Below, in pieces: positions 28,376 to 36,244 of a DNA stretch of 64,000 bases. Made by a program: the position numbers and the translations under genes. Below the pieces are notes generated by a model. The model saw only the letters and a list, made by a program, of their open reading frames with translations. It searched no databases and was not told the origin of the DNA. The stretch's first letter is position 1. Every line of letters begins with the position of its first letter. Source of the stretch: JAJYUU01 sp963822955. GTDB lineage: Bacteria > Actinomycetota > Actinomycetes > Streptosporangiales > Streptosporangiaceae. Location: the NCBI GenBank assembly GCA_963822955.1, contig CAWGJS010000002.1, positions 2,418,001 through 2,482,000 of the forward strand, read 5' to 3'.

Positions 28376-29269
28376 ATGGAAACAGTCCTCTCCTCCGCCA
28401 CCCGCGAGCTGCGCATCGGCGGGGAGAACCCGTTCTGCATCATCGGCGAGCGGATAAACCCGACCGGCCGGAGGATCTTCCAGGAGCAGATGCGCCGCGG
28501 CGACTTGTCCAGGATCGAGATCGACGTCGCTGAGCAGGTTGCCGGCGGGGCGATGGTGCTGGATGTCAACATGGGCGCGCCGCTGTGCGATGAGGCCGAG
28601 CTGATGACTCGCGCGGTCGGCCTCATCCAGTCCCGCTGCGATCTGCCGCTCTGCCTGGACTCCTCGATCATCGAGGTGCTCGAGGCCGGGCTGGCCGCTT
28701 ATCAGGGCAAGGCGCTAGTCAACTCGGTGACGGCCGAGGACGAGCGGCTCGAGGCGATCCTGCCGCTGGTCAAGCGGCACGGCGCGGCGGTGATCGCGCT
28801 GCCGAACGACGAGGAGGAAATCCCGGAGGAGCCCGCCAGGCGGCTTGAGCTCGCGCGCAAGATCGTCGACGTGGCAACCGGGAAGTACGGGATCGCGATC
28901 GAGGACATCGTGATCGACCCGCTCGCAATGCCCGTGGGTGCCGATACCTCGCTGGTACTGCGCACGCTGGAAACCATCCAGCTGCTGCGGGACGAGCTGG
29001 GAGTGAACATGACGCTCGGCGCGTCCAACGTGTCGTTCGGGATGCCGGACCGCGGCTCGATCGGGGCCGCGTTCCTGCCGATGGCGATCGCCAACGGACT
29101 GACCAGCGCCATCATGGATGCCAGGTCACTGCAGCTGGTCCAGGCAGTCAAGGCTGCCGACCTGCTGAGCAACAAGGATCCGTGGGGTGCCGGGTGGATC
29201 GCCGCGCACCGGGCCCGCCAGGCGGCCGCGGCCGCAGCTGCGGTGGCGGAGTCAGCGGCGGCGCCGTGA
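28376..29269 (+). CDS. Methyl-corrinoid:tetrahydrofolate methyltransferase (MtgA/pterin-binding family)
   Basis: 297 residues with the dihydropteroate-synthase-like pterin barrel: FCIIGERINPTGRRIFQEQM, GAMVLDVNMGAPLCDEAELM, LCLDSSIIEVLEAGL, ALVNSVTAEDERLE, DIVIDPLAMPVG and TLGASNVSFGMP. The Asp/Asn residues that hold the pterin (DVNMG, DPLAMP, ASNVSFG) are present. In betaine and O-demethylation systems this enzyme moves the methyl from methyl-Co(III) corrinoid to THF, giving 5-methyl-THF. The C terminus is an Ala-rich tail. The gene overlaps the next by GTGA. The same domain exists inside MetH, and this is the stand-alone version. Confidence 0.92.
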   Translation: METVLSSATRELRIGGENPFCIIGERINPTGRRIFQEQMRRGDLSRIEIDVAEQVAGGAMVLDVNMGAPLCDEAELMTRAVGLIQSRCDLPLCLDSSIIEVLEAGLAAYQGKALVNSVTAEDERLEAILPLVKRHGAAVIALPNDEEEIPEEPARRLELARKIVDVATGKYGIAIEDIVIDPLAMPVGADTSLVLRTLETIQLLRDELGVNMTLGASNVSFGMPDRGSIGAAFLPMAIANGLTSAIMDARSLQLVQAVKAADLLSNKDPWGAGWIAAHRARQAAAAAAAVAESAAAP

Positions 29270-31149
29270 CACACGCCACCGCCGACCAGCTGGGCGACCT
29301 GACCCAGCACACGCAGCCCGCCCGGGTGGAGCTGAACTTCCAGCCGAGCGGCCAGCGCGTGCGGGTTCCGCCGGGAGTCACCCTGTTCGACGCGGCGAGC
29401 TGGAATGGCATCGCGATCGACTCAACCTGCGGCGGCCACGGCACCTGCAAGAAGTGCAAGGTCCGCATTACCGAGGGCGGCGCGGCGGTGTCTCCGCTCG
29501 ATGCGCGAGCTTTCTCGGCCGACGAGCTTCGCAGCGGCTGGCGACTCGCCTGCCGGGCGCTCGCCGAAGCAGACGTACAGGTCGAGGTTCCGCCGCTGGT
29601 GACGAGGCCGAAGGCAGCTACCGTCGGGGTCGGACGGCAGGTCATCCTGCGCCCGGCCGCGCAGAAACGCTACCTGGAACTGGCCGAGCCGTCACTGGCC
29701 GACCAGCAGACCGATATCGAGCGGGTGCTGGCCGCGCTGGATGACCTGGAGCTCCGGGTCGACCTTTACGTGCTGCGCAGCCTCGGCCAGCGGCTGCGGG
29801 CCGCCGACTTCAAGGTCACCGCAGTGATCGTCGATGACGTGCTGATCGACGTGCAGGCGGGCGACACAACCGAGCAGCTGCTCGGCATCGCGTTCGACCT
29901 CGGCACCACCACGGTCGTCGCTACCCTGCTGGACCTCAGCACGGGCACGCCGCTCGCGGTCTCGTCGATGCTCAACAAGCAGCAGCCCTTCGGCGCGGAC
30001 GTCATCACCAGGATCAGCGCGACGATGCTGGACCCGGCGGCGCTGGACACGCTGCGCCGGCTCGCGCACGAGACCCTCGCCGAGCTCACCGCGGAGGTGT
30101 GCGCGCAAGCTGAGGCCGACCCCGCAGACGTGGCCGAGGTCGCAGTCGCCGGCAACGCCACGATGACGCACATCGCGCTGGGCATCGACCCCGAGCCGCT
30201 TGGCGTCGCGCCGTTCATCATGGCGGCCCGCCAGCTGCCGGAAGTGCTCGCTGCCGATCTGTCCCTCCCGGTGCATCCGCGGGCGCGGTCCTTCGTGTTC
30301 CCAGCGTTCGGAGCCTACGTGGGCGGCGACATCACCGCCGGACTGCTCGCCTCCGGCATGAACCGTGACGCCCGGACCCGGCTGTTCATTGACATCGGAA
30401 CCAACTGCGAGATCGTGCTCGGCAACCGCGACTGGCTGCTGGCCACCGCGGCACCGGCCGGACCTGCCTTTGAGGGCGCCGCCATCCGGTGCGGAATGCG
30501 CGCTGCGGAAGGTGCGATCGAAGGCGTCGCAGTATCACCGGACGGGCTGACGCTGACCGTGATCGGTGATTGCGAGCCCGCAGGGCTATGCGGGTCCGGG
30601 CTGGTCGACGCGGTGGCCGGGCTGGTGAATGCTGGCCTCCTCGATCACTCAGGCCGGCTCGTCGCCGACGAGATTGCTGCCGAGCTGGCTCCGGCGATCG
30701 CGCCGCGGCTGACCATGCTCGGCGCCGAGCGCGTGTTCGTGCTGCACTGGCTCGCCGAGCCCGGCGACGTTGCAGCCTCGGTCTACCTCTCCCAGCGCGA
30801 CATCCGGGAACTGCAGTTCGCCAAGGCTGCCATCGCAACTGGCTGGAACGTGCTGCTGGATGAGGCCGGTCTCGCGCCCGGTGACATCCAGCAGGTGCTG
30901 CTGGCCGGCTCCTTCGGCAGTTACCTGTCGCCGGCCAGCGCGATCGCGCTCGGCCTGGTCCCGCGGCTGCCGGTATTGCGCGTCGTCAGCGCCGGGAACG
31001 TGGCAGGTGAGGGCGCCAAGATGGCCCTGCTCTCAGTGCGCGAGCGGGCCGCGGCTCTTGCCCTGCTCGGGGAGGTGAGATATGTCGAGCTCTCCGAGCG
31101 GGACGGCTTCAACGATGCGTTCGTCGACCAGCTGCGGTTCCCGGACTGA
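29266..31149 (+). CDS. Corrinoid-protein reactivating protein (2Fe-2S / ASKHA, RACE type)
   Basis: 627 residues from GTG 29266. The N-terminal plant-type 2Fe-2S ferredoxin domain has Cys55, Cys61, Cys64 (TCGGHGTCKKCKV) and Cys96 (LACRA). A linker of about 100 residues is followed by an ASKHA/DUF4445 ATPase-fold domain: IAFDLGTTTVVATLLDLSTG, VAVAGNATMTHIALGID, FIDIGTNCEIVLGN, LCGSGLVDAVAGLV and VLLAGSFGSYLSP. Such proteins use ATP and reduced Fe-S to bring inactive Co(II) corrinoid back to Co(I). In an aerobe this repair would be needed often. The coupled GTGA start after the pterin methyltransferase and the following DUF1638 gene place it in one operon. Confidence 0.93.
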   Translation: MTHATADQLGDLTQHTQPARVELNFQPSGQRVRVPPGVTLFDAASWNGIAIDSTCGGHGTCKKCKVRITEGGAAVSPLDARAFSADELRSGWRLACRALAEADVQVEVPPLVTRPKAATVGVGRQVILRPAAQKRYLELAEPSLADQQTDIERVLAALDDLELRVDLYVLRSLGQRLRAADFKVTAVIVDDVLIDVQAGDTTEQLLGIAFDLGTTTVVATLLDLSTGTPLAVSSMLNKQQPFGADVITRISATMLDPAALDTLRRLAHETLAELTAEVCAQAEADPADVAEVAVAGNATMTHIALGIDPEPLGVAPFIMAARQLPEVLAADLSLPVHPRARSFVFPAFGAYVGGDITAGLLASGMNRDARTRLFIDIGTNCEIVLGNRDWLLATAAPAGPAFEGAAIRCGMRAAEGAIEGVAVSPDGLTLTVIGDCEPAGLCGSGLVDAVAGLVNAGLLDHSGRLVADEIAAELAPAIAPRLTMLGAERVFVLHWLAEPGDVAASVYLSQRDIRELQFAKAAIATGWNVLLDEAGLAPGDIQQVLLAGSFGSYLSPASAIALGLVPRLPVLRVVSAGNVAGEGAKMALLSVRERAAALALLGEVRYVELSERDGFNDAFVDQLRFPD

Positions 31150-31873
31150 GGGCAGTTCGCCGACGGACGGCAGTTCCGGGGCTAGCCGCCGTTCCCGCCC
31201 TGATCGTTCGCTTGCCGTCATCGCCTGCGGTGCGCTGGCCGGTCCGGTGCACGACATCGTCGCCCGCCGGGGCTGGCCGGTCGAGGTGCATCCGCTGCCT
31301 GCTGTCCTGCACAACCGGCCGGAGCGGATCGCGCCAGCTGCGGCTGAGCTGGCGGCTGCGCTGCAGGCTCGCGGGCTGCGGGTGGCGTTCGCTTACGCCG
31401 ACTGCGGCAGCTACGGTGCGCTCGACGAGCTGTGCGCGCGGCTTGGCATCACGAGGCTGCGCGGACTTCACTGCTACGACGTGCTCGGCGGCGCGGACCG
31501 GGTGCGTGCGCTGCTGGCGCGTGAGCCGGGAACTTACCTGCTGACCGATTACCTGGTGCGCAGCTTTGATGCCACGGTGCTCGCCGGACTCGGCCTTGAC
31601 CGGCATCCGGAGCTGTGGGCTGACTACTTCGGGCACTACCGCCGGCTGGTCTGGCTGGCCCAGGACCGCACCGCCGCCCTGGAGAAACGAGCCTCCGAGA
31701 TTGCAGAGTCTTTCGGCCTGCCGCTGCGAACTATCGACGTAGGAACCGGGAGCCTGGAACGCGAGCTTGAGCTGATGGTCAGCCCGGCTGCAGGCGCCAG
31801 CGGACCGGGAGTCCGTGAGCCGGCGCGGACCCCAGCACCCGTCGGTCACCGCCAGGCCACGTCGTCAGCGTGA
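31082..31873 (+). CDS. DUF1638 domain protein
   Basis: 263 residues. ATG 31082 overlaps the preceding gene by 68 bp but has GGGGAGGTGA 4-5 nt upstream, one of the best ribosome sites in the window. The first 40 residues are Ser-rich. The DUF1638 domain runs from SLAVIACGALAGPVHDIV to EIAESFGLPLRTIDVGTG, with AFAYADCGSYGALDELC and TDYLVRSFDATVLAGLGL. The conserved Cys in ACGAL and DCGSYG suggest a metal or cofactor site. DUF1638 genes recur beside MttB and corrinoid-protein genes in archaea and bacteria, but the function is unknown. The 3' end overlaps the convergent DUF2332 gene by 95 bp. Confidence 0.87.
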   Translation: MSSSPSGTASTMRSSTSCGSRTEGSSPTDGSSGASRRSRPDRSLAVIACGALAGPVHDIVARRGWPVEVHPLPAVLHNRPERIAPAAAELAAALQARGLRVAFAYADCGSYGALDELCARLGITRLRGLHCYDVLGGADRVRALLAREPGTYLLTDYLVRSFDATVLAGLGLDRHPELWADYFGHYRRLVWLAQDRTAALEKRASEIAESFGLPLRTIDVGTGSLERELELMVSPAAGASGPGVREPARTPAPVGHRQATSSA

Positions 31874-32865
31874 CGGGGCAGCCGCCCGCCCGCGATTGCT
31901 CGAGGTAGAGGTAGGCGAACCGGGCGCTATCCGTGGCAGTAGCAGCGAGCGCCGCTACGCCCTCGGCAAGTTCTGCCCGCTGGAGGTCAGACAGGTACTG
32001 GCGGAAGATCGAGTGCCAGAGCACTGTCCACGTGCCGGGAGCGAGCTGCATCCGCGCGACGGTTGCTGACGCCGACTCTGCGCGCAGCTCCGCCGGAACC
32101 TGCTCGGCCACCTCGAACGCGCCGCGGAGCCGGCTGCAGCCGGTCGGCCTGATCGGGCCAGACATAGGCGGTCAGGGTCAGCCGCCCCGCAGCGGTCAGC
32201 GGATCGACAGGGGCCAGATCTCCCCCGATTCGCTCCACGACCTCGATCCTCGCCTCCGGCGGGCGATCGCCCTGCCAGCCGTCGGTCAGCACGACCGGGG
32301 ACTTCGGATTGCCGTAGCTGCCGGCCGGGCCAGGCACGTAAAACTGGTCCGCGCGGAGATTCAGGCCGGCGCTCGCTCCAACTTCTACCAGCCGGATCGG
32401 CAGGCTGGCCGCGTTGGCAATCTGCCGCAGTCCGCCGAGCAGCGCCGCCGCCCGGCCGACCTCGTTGGTCTGCGGCGGGTGATCAAGCCACGTCCGGACG
32501 AGGTGGCCCTGATCGGTCAGCGTTCGCCGGAACGCCGCCCAGGCCTCCGGACTGCCCGGCCTGCTCTCGGGTGTGCCCCCGCAGCTGGGATAAAAAACGG
32601 CAAGCTCGGGCGCCTGACCGGACAGTGCAAGAGCATGCACGCCGCCAAGCAGCCGCAGCGCGAGCACACTGGAAAGCCGGTCGTCCAGATGACCGCGCAG
32701 GACCTCGGCGGTTGGCCCGCCGGCGACGAGGTCTTCGGCAGCATGGGTGAGCAGGTCTCCGTACAGCGGGCTGCCAAGTTCCCGGCATGCGTCAGCCTGC
32801 CAGCGCAGCAGCCGGGCGGTCCGAACCTCCGGCGTCTGCAGCTCCGAAGTCTCCACGGCGGCCAC
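31779..32865 (-). pseudogene. DUF2332 protein, broken by a +1 frameshift
   Basis: The frame from ATG 32865 (VETSELQTPEVRTARLLRWQ, LPIRLVEVGASAGLNLRADQ, RLTLTAYVWPDQADRL) follows the DUF2332 family until about 32135. The continuation RLRGAFEVAEQVPAELRAES, TWTVLWHSIFRQYLSDLQRA and the ending HGLPVRWRLQPG lie in another frame ending at 31779. Removing one C in the GCTGCAGCCGG stretch near 32129-32140 joins them. DUF2332 proteins are actinobacterial, of unknown function, with a methyltransferase-like GASAGLNL loop. Either a pseudogene or an assembly error. Confidence 0.82.
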
Positions 32866-32957
32866 TATGGCAGGTGGCGCCTCGGCGCCGCCATCGCGGG
32901 CCGCACGCCGGACCCGGAGCCCGAGGACAGACTGCCTGGAGTCCCCCCGCTCACAGA

Positions 32958-32994
32958 CTGAGGCCCCCCCGTGTATGAGACGGAGGGGCCTCAG
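32958..32994. repeat. Hairpin 1 of a twin structured element
   Basis: A 15-bp stem (left CTGAGGCCCCCCCGT, right ACGGAGGGGCCTCAG) with one C-A mismatch and the loop GTATGAG. Stem length and loop are the same as in hairpin 2 at 33309-33345, while four base pairs differ in a compensatory way. Confidence 0.85.
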
Positions 32995-33141
32995 GTAGGT
33001 GCCCTCGCCTGGTGTCCGATTGCTCGGTCACACTAGCTCAAGCGACCTGCACTGCCAGACGTGCGCTGCGGCAAGTAGCGGTTACCCGCGCATTGCCTTC
33101 CGCAGATTGCTCTGCGAACCAGTATCCGCCTTGGCTGTGTA

Positions 33142-33206
33142 TGAATTTCTACTGCGAGGTCGGTACCAAGCGCAAGTGGTTTCGGGAATTCCACCAAGAT
33201 TCTTTT
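33142..33206 (+). repeat. 65-bp element, copy 1
   Basis: Shares with copy 2 (33503-33568) the blocks TGAATTTCTACTGC, CGCAAG, TTYCGSGAA and CAAGATTCTTTT, with diverged sequence between. Both copies can be read in part as a peptide starting MNFYC, but a 1-bp length difference shifts the end, so conservation is at the nucleic-acid level. It lies 148 bp after hairpin 1. Confidence 0.75.
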
Positions 33207-33308
33207 CTTGATGAGTGACAGCGCCGCTGACATTCCGGGCAGTTGGCATTCCAAGGGGGCATCGGACTCGGCGATCGGCGCCGTTCGCCGCGCGCCCCTC
33301 CTAACGCC

Positions 33309-33345
33309 GCGAGGCCCCTGCATGTATGAGATGCAGGGGCCTCGC
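33309..33345. repeat. Hairpin 2 of a twin structured element
   Basis: A perfect 15-bp stem (GCGAGGCCCCTGCAT / ATGCAGGGGCCTCGC) with the loop GTATGAG. It is followed 158 bp later by element copy 2, repeating the arrangement seen after hairpin 1. Confidence 0.88.
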
Positions 33346-33502
33346 AGGGCCTTAGCATAGCGCTGACGTGCCGATCTCTCGACTGCCAAGCACCTCGCCT
33401 AGGCCTACCACCCGGCTAGCAGTTCCCGCACGTCCGCCGGTTTCCCGGTCTTCGCGCAAACCTTAGGGTCGCCCCGAGGTTGCCTGCTGTTCAGGTAGTG
33501 AG

Positions 33503-33568
33503 TGAATTTCTACTGCCTCCGGCCATGGGCGCGCAAGGGCTTCCGCGAACCTTTTTCAAGATTCTTTT
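33503..33568 (+). repeat. 66-bp element, copy 2
   Basis: Second copy of the element at 33142-33206, 361 bp downstream of it. The run of DnaA-box-like 9-mers begins at its last base. Confidence 0.75.
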
Positions 33569-33630
33569 CCGTCCACAGGATCAGCATTGTTTATCCCCCG
33601 CAGTCGACGCTTATCCACCGAATATCCACA
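33569..33630 (+). other. Cluster of DnaA-box-like 9-mers
   Basis: Four same-strand 9-mers within 62 bp: CCGTCCACA (33569), TTATCCCCC (33591), TTATCCACC (33611) and ATATCCACA (33622). Each matches TTRTCCACA at 7-8 of 9 positions. Starts are 22, 20 and 11 bp apart, near whole helical turns. No dnaA, dnaN or plasmid rep gene is within the window, so a chromosome origin is unlikely. A titration or regulatory site, or a relic origin, is possible. Confidence 0.45.
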
Positions 33631-33666
33631 GGTGCTTGCACAGCCCTCAGCGTCGAGCAGGCAGCT

Positions 33667-33718
33667 GGCGGCGGTTCGCCCGCGCGGCCAGTGGCGGCGG
33701 TACGCCCGCGCAGCCAGT
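33667..33718. repeat. 26-bp tandem repeat, two copies
   Basis: GGCGGCGGTTCGCCCGCGCG-type unit at 33667-33692 and 33693-33718, with two differences between copies. It lies in non-coding DNA between the DnaA-box-like cluster and the GTGACGC/GCGTCAC array. Confidence 0.75.
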
Positions 33719-33796
33719 GCATGCTGCCGTTGCGGCAGCCATAGCTGTGCGCTGCCACCGGCCATGACGACGGAGAAGCTCACCGGCTAGCACATC

Positions 33797-33940
33797 GTGA
33801 CGCTTAACGTGGCCGACGAGCAGACTGTGACGCTTGGCGCTAAAACCGCACCCCGAATTGCGGCCTTTGCGCCCGCCTAAACGTCACAGTAGTGCTGGAA
33901 GCGTCACAGTAGTGCTGGAAGCGTCACGGTAGGGCTGCAA
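33797..33940. repeat. GTGACGC / GCGTCAC repeat array (iteron-like or element ends)
   Basis: On the left, GTGACGCTT occurs at 33797 and 33827 (30-bp period). On the right, a 20-bp unit (RCGTCACAGTAGTGCTGGAA) is repeated three times at 33881-33940, the third copy diverged. The two sides are inverted: ACTGTGACGCTT (33824-33835) is the exact complement of AAGCGTCACAGT (33899-33910). Between them lie CCGCA-N8-TGCGG and only about 45 bp. Inverted multiple terminal repeats resemble IS21-type ends without a transposase; iterons are the alternative. Confidence 0.6.
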
Positions 33941-34129
33941 GAGTCTCGGCAAGCCTTGGCCGCAGCCGTCAGTCAGTGCCAACGCCGGCCTGGGCCGCGC
34001 GCCTCGTGCGCCGGACGCCGGGCCGATCGTGCGCCAGACGCCAACAGGACACCGGGGCCGTCGCCCTAACTGCGAAGTTTCGCAATGTAAGTGCTATCTT
34101 GACCATTTTACTTGGTATTTACGCTTCTT

Positions 34130-34248
34130 TTGTTTAACGCTGACTCAGCGTCGCTATAGGTTCTCGGCAACGTCCCACTCGTGGTGATGACTAGCCTCCA
34201 GGCCTGAATGCGTAATTTGCCCAGACTCTAGAAGAGTTTGGGTTTTTT
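34130..34248 (+). promoter_or_regulatory. Promoter and attenuator-like leader of the G1 peptidase gene
   Basis: TATAGG (34155-34160) with TTGTTT/TGTTTA about 18-19 bp upstream is a possible promoter in an A+T-rich stretch. A 9-bp hairpin with one G-U pair (CCCAGACTC / GAGTTTGGG, 34220-34242) follows, with six T directly after (34243-34248), a classical intrinsic terminator. It lies 45 nt before ATG 34294, so transcription of the gene must pass it. Attenuation is a reasonable reading; termination of an upstream non-coding RNA is another. Confidence 0.55.
34220..34248 (+). terminator. Intrinsic terminator with U tract
   Basis: The stem CCCAGACTC/GAGTTTGGG with a 5-nt loop and T6 is the only canonical Rho-independent terminator with a U tract noticed in the window. 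No protein-coding gene ends upstream on this strand within 2 kb. Confidence 0.75.
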
Positions 34249-34293
34249 GGACCCTGGCGCTCGTCACATCACGGAACCTGCCGAAGGAGACAG

Positions 34294-35154
34294 ATGTTAA
34301 GACGCTGGAGCATCCCCCTCACGACGGTAGTACTCGCTGTCGGCTCGCTTCTGGGGCTGGCAGCCGGCAACGCGTCGGCAGCCAACATGCGCCATCCGTC
34401 GACGACGATGGTGCGGCCCGGTGGCGTCGCCGCGCACGGCTTCAAGCCGGGCGGCGTCATGCTGAGACCAGGCGGCGCGGCGGGCAGAGTGCGCCCCGAC
34501 GGACGGCACGGCGCGCGCTTCCAGGCCGAGAGCACGAACTGGTCTGGCTACGCAGTGACCGGATCGAATGGCACCTTCAAGAGCGTGTCCGCCAGCTGGA
34601 CACAGCCCACCGCAACCTGCACAGGCAACCGGCGCAGCGATCAGTACGCCGCGTTCTGGGTGGGGCTCGACGGCTACAGCAGCGACTCGGTCGAGCAGAC
34701 TGGCACTGACTCCGACTGCGCCGGCCGGACACCGGATTACTACGGCTGGTACGAGATGTATCCGGCGAACCCCGTGTACTACACCAACACGGTCGAGCCC
34801 GGTGACTCCATCAGCGCATCGGTGACGTTCTCGGGTACGGAGACCTACACGCTCGTCCTTAAGGACAACACCCGCGGCTGGAACCAGACTCAGACGATCA
34901 ACGAGAGCGGGTTCGACAGGTCATCGGCTGAGGTGATCACGGAGGCGCCGTGCTGCACGAACAGCGGCGGAATCCTGCCGCTCGCCGACTTCGGCACCAT
35001 CAACTACACCGCAGCCGGTGACAATGGCAGCTCGATGGGCACGCAGAGCCCGACCTCCATCATCATGATCGACAACAGCGGGCTCGATAAGGACTCGACC
35101 AGCTCAATCTCGAGCTCAGGCGCGTTCAGCAACACCTGGATCAGATCCAGCTGA
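34294..35154 (+). CDS. Secreted G1 family (eqolisin) peptidase
   Basis: 286 residues with GAAGGAGA before the ATG. Signal peptide about 1-30 (LTTVVLAVGSLLGLAAGNASA). A Gly/Arg-rich propeptide runs to about 78. The eqolisin domain starts at STNWSGYAV. Catalytic Gln135 (DSVEQTGTDS) and Glu217 (AEVITEAP) are in the correct contexts. WVGLDGY, YGWYEMYP and SWTQPTATC are also typical. It should be an acid protease secreted to the medium, best known in fungi and present in some soil bacteria. Convergent with the ETF genes, with a terminator between. The leader contains a U-tract terminator. Confidence 0.9.
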   Translation: MLRRWSIPLTTVVLAVGSLLGLAAGNASAANMRHPSTTMVRPGGVAAHGFKPGGVMLRPGGAAGRVRPDGRHGARFQAESTNWSGYAVTGSNGTFKSVSASWTQPTATCTGNRRSDQYAAFWVGLDGYSSDSVEQTGTDSDCAGRTPDYYGWYEMYPANPVYYTNTVEPGDSISASVTFSGTETYTLVLKDNTRGWNQTQTINESGFDRSSAEVITEAPCCTNSGGILPLADFGTINYTAAGDNGSSMGTQSPTSIIMIDNSGLDKDSTSSISSSGAFSNTWIRSS

Positions 35155-35180
35155 GGTAGCCCGCCTCGACTACGAGTAAC

Positions 35181-35216
35181 CGGCGCCCCGGCGGCCACCC
35201 CGCCGCCAGGGCGCCG
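35181..35216. terminator. Bidirectional terminator between peptidase and etfA genes
   Basis: CGGCGCCC pairs with GGGCGCCG and, inside, CGGCGG with CCGCCG around a 5-nt loop, with a 3-nt bulge. It lies between convergent stop codons. Confidence 0.82.
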
Positions 35217-35224
35217 ACCAGCTG

Positions 35225-36244
35225 TCAGCTGCCCGAACCGCCGGCCTCCCTGATTGCGGTGACCAGCGCCGGGATCACCTCGTTCAGGTCTCCGATCACG
35301 GCATACTCGGCGCGCGAGATGATCGGAGCGTCCGGGTCGGTGTTCACCACGACGATGTGCTTCGCGGACAGGCAACCCGCCATGTGCTGGATCGCGCCAC
35401 TGATGCCACAGGCAAGGTAGAGCTCCGGGGAGATCTTCGTGCCAGTCTGGCCAACCTGCTGCCGATGCGGCCGCCAGCCCTGGCTGGTCACGACCCTGGA
35501 CACGCCGACGACACCGCCAAGGAGCCCGGCCAGCTCCTCGAGCGCAGCGAACCCCTCAGGGCCGCCGACACCGCGGCCGCCACCGACCACGACCCGGGCC
35601 GTGGCGAGTGACACGCCCGCGCTCTGCTCGGCCGATTCCGTTGCGCAGACCTGCAGGTCGGCGTCCTCAAGTGCGGGAACGAAAGTGCGCACCGCCACCG
35701 CATCGGCTGTCACTGCACCAGCTGCCACTTCGTCAGCCGCCAGCGCGTCGGCAGCGACGGTCAGCAGCGCACAGGACGCCTCCAGCTCGGCGTCCTCGAG
35801 CACGCTGCCAGCCCACCGTTGCCGGACCAGCTGCCAGCCGCCAGCGCCGGCCGCCGACACCGAGATGCAGTTCGCCGCGACCGGCAGTCCGGTCAGGGCG
35901 CCGAGATGCGCCAGCACCTCACTGCCGCGATCACTGGCAGCCGCAACCACAGCGACGGCCTGCTCGGCAGCGGCGAGCTGCGAGAGAGCGCGCGCCCAGG
36001 CTAGCGGCGCGTAGCCGGTCAGCCCCGCGGCCGACACCACGCACAGCTCGCTCGCACCACCGCCCGCCACCTCGGCCAGCAGGCCCCCGCCAGCCACCAG
36101 CTCCGGCTGCGGCCCGAACACCACTGCGGACAGCCGGCCACCGTCAGCACCGGCCATCGACCGGGCCAGGCTCAGCGCCCGCAGCGACCCGGCGGCGATG
36201 TCATCGCCATCACGCTCGAGCAGGCACAGCACCAGGCCGCTCAT
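35225..36244 (-). CDS. etfA: Electron transfer flavoprotein alpha subunit
   Basis: 339 residues from ATG 36244, which overlaps the etfB stop (ATGA); the frame itself opens further up. The N-terminal domain is Ala-rich and diverged. The C-terminal FAD-binding domain is clear: ARVVVGGGRGVGGPEGFAAL, then SRVVTSQGWRPHRQQVGQTG, KISPELYLACGISGAIQHMA and VNTDPDAPIISRAEYAVIGD. With EtfB it accepts electrons from the adjacent dimethylglycine-dehydrogenase-like enzyme and passes them to an ETF:quinone oxidoreductase, which is not in this window. Confidence 0.92.
   Translation of the reverse strand: MSGLVLCLLERDGDDIAAGSLRALSLARSMAGADGGRLSAVVFGPQPELVAGGGLLAEVAGGGASELCVVSAAGLTGYAPLAWARALSQLAAAEQAVAVVAAASDRGSEVLAHLGALTGLPVAANCISVSAAGAGGWQLVRQRWAGSVLEDAELEASCALLTVAADALAADEVAAGAVTADAVAVRTFVPALEDADLQVCATESAEQSAGVSLATARVVVGGGRGVGGPEGFAALEELAGLLGGVVGVSRVVTSQGWRPHRQQVGQTGTKISPELYLACGISGAIQHMAGCLSAKHIVVVNTDPDAPIISRAEYAVIGDLNEVIPALVTAIREAGGSGS

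Noticed and set aside
33569..33630. Chromosomal oriC
   Set aside because: No dnaA, dnaN, rpmH or gidB gene is near, and the boxes are few and imperfect.
33012..33744. Small proteins starting MNFYC in the two repeated elements
   Set aside because: A 1-bp length difference changes the frame within the conserved block, and no ribosome site is present, so the conservation is not at the protein level.
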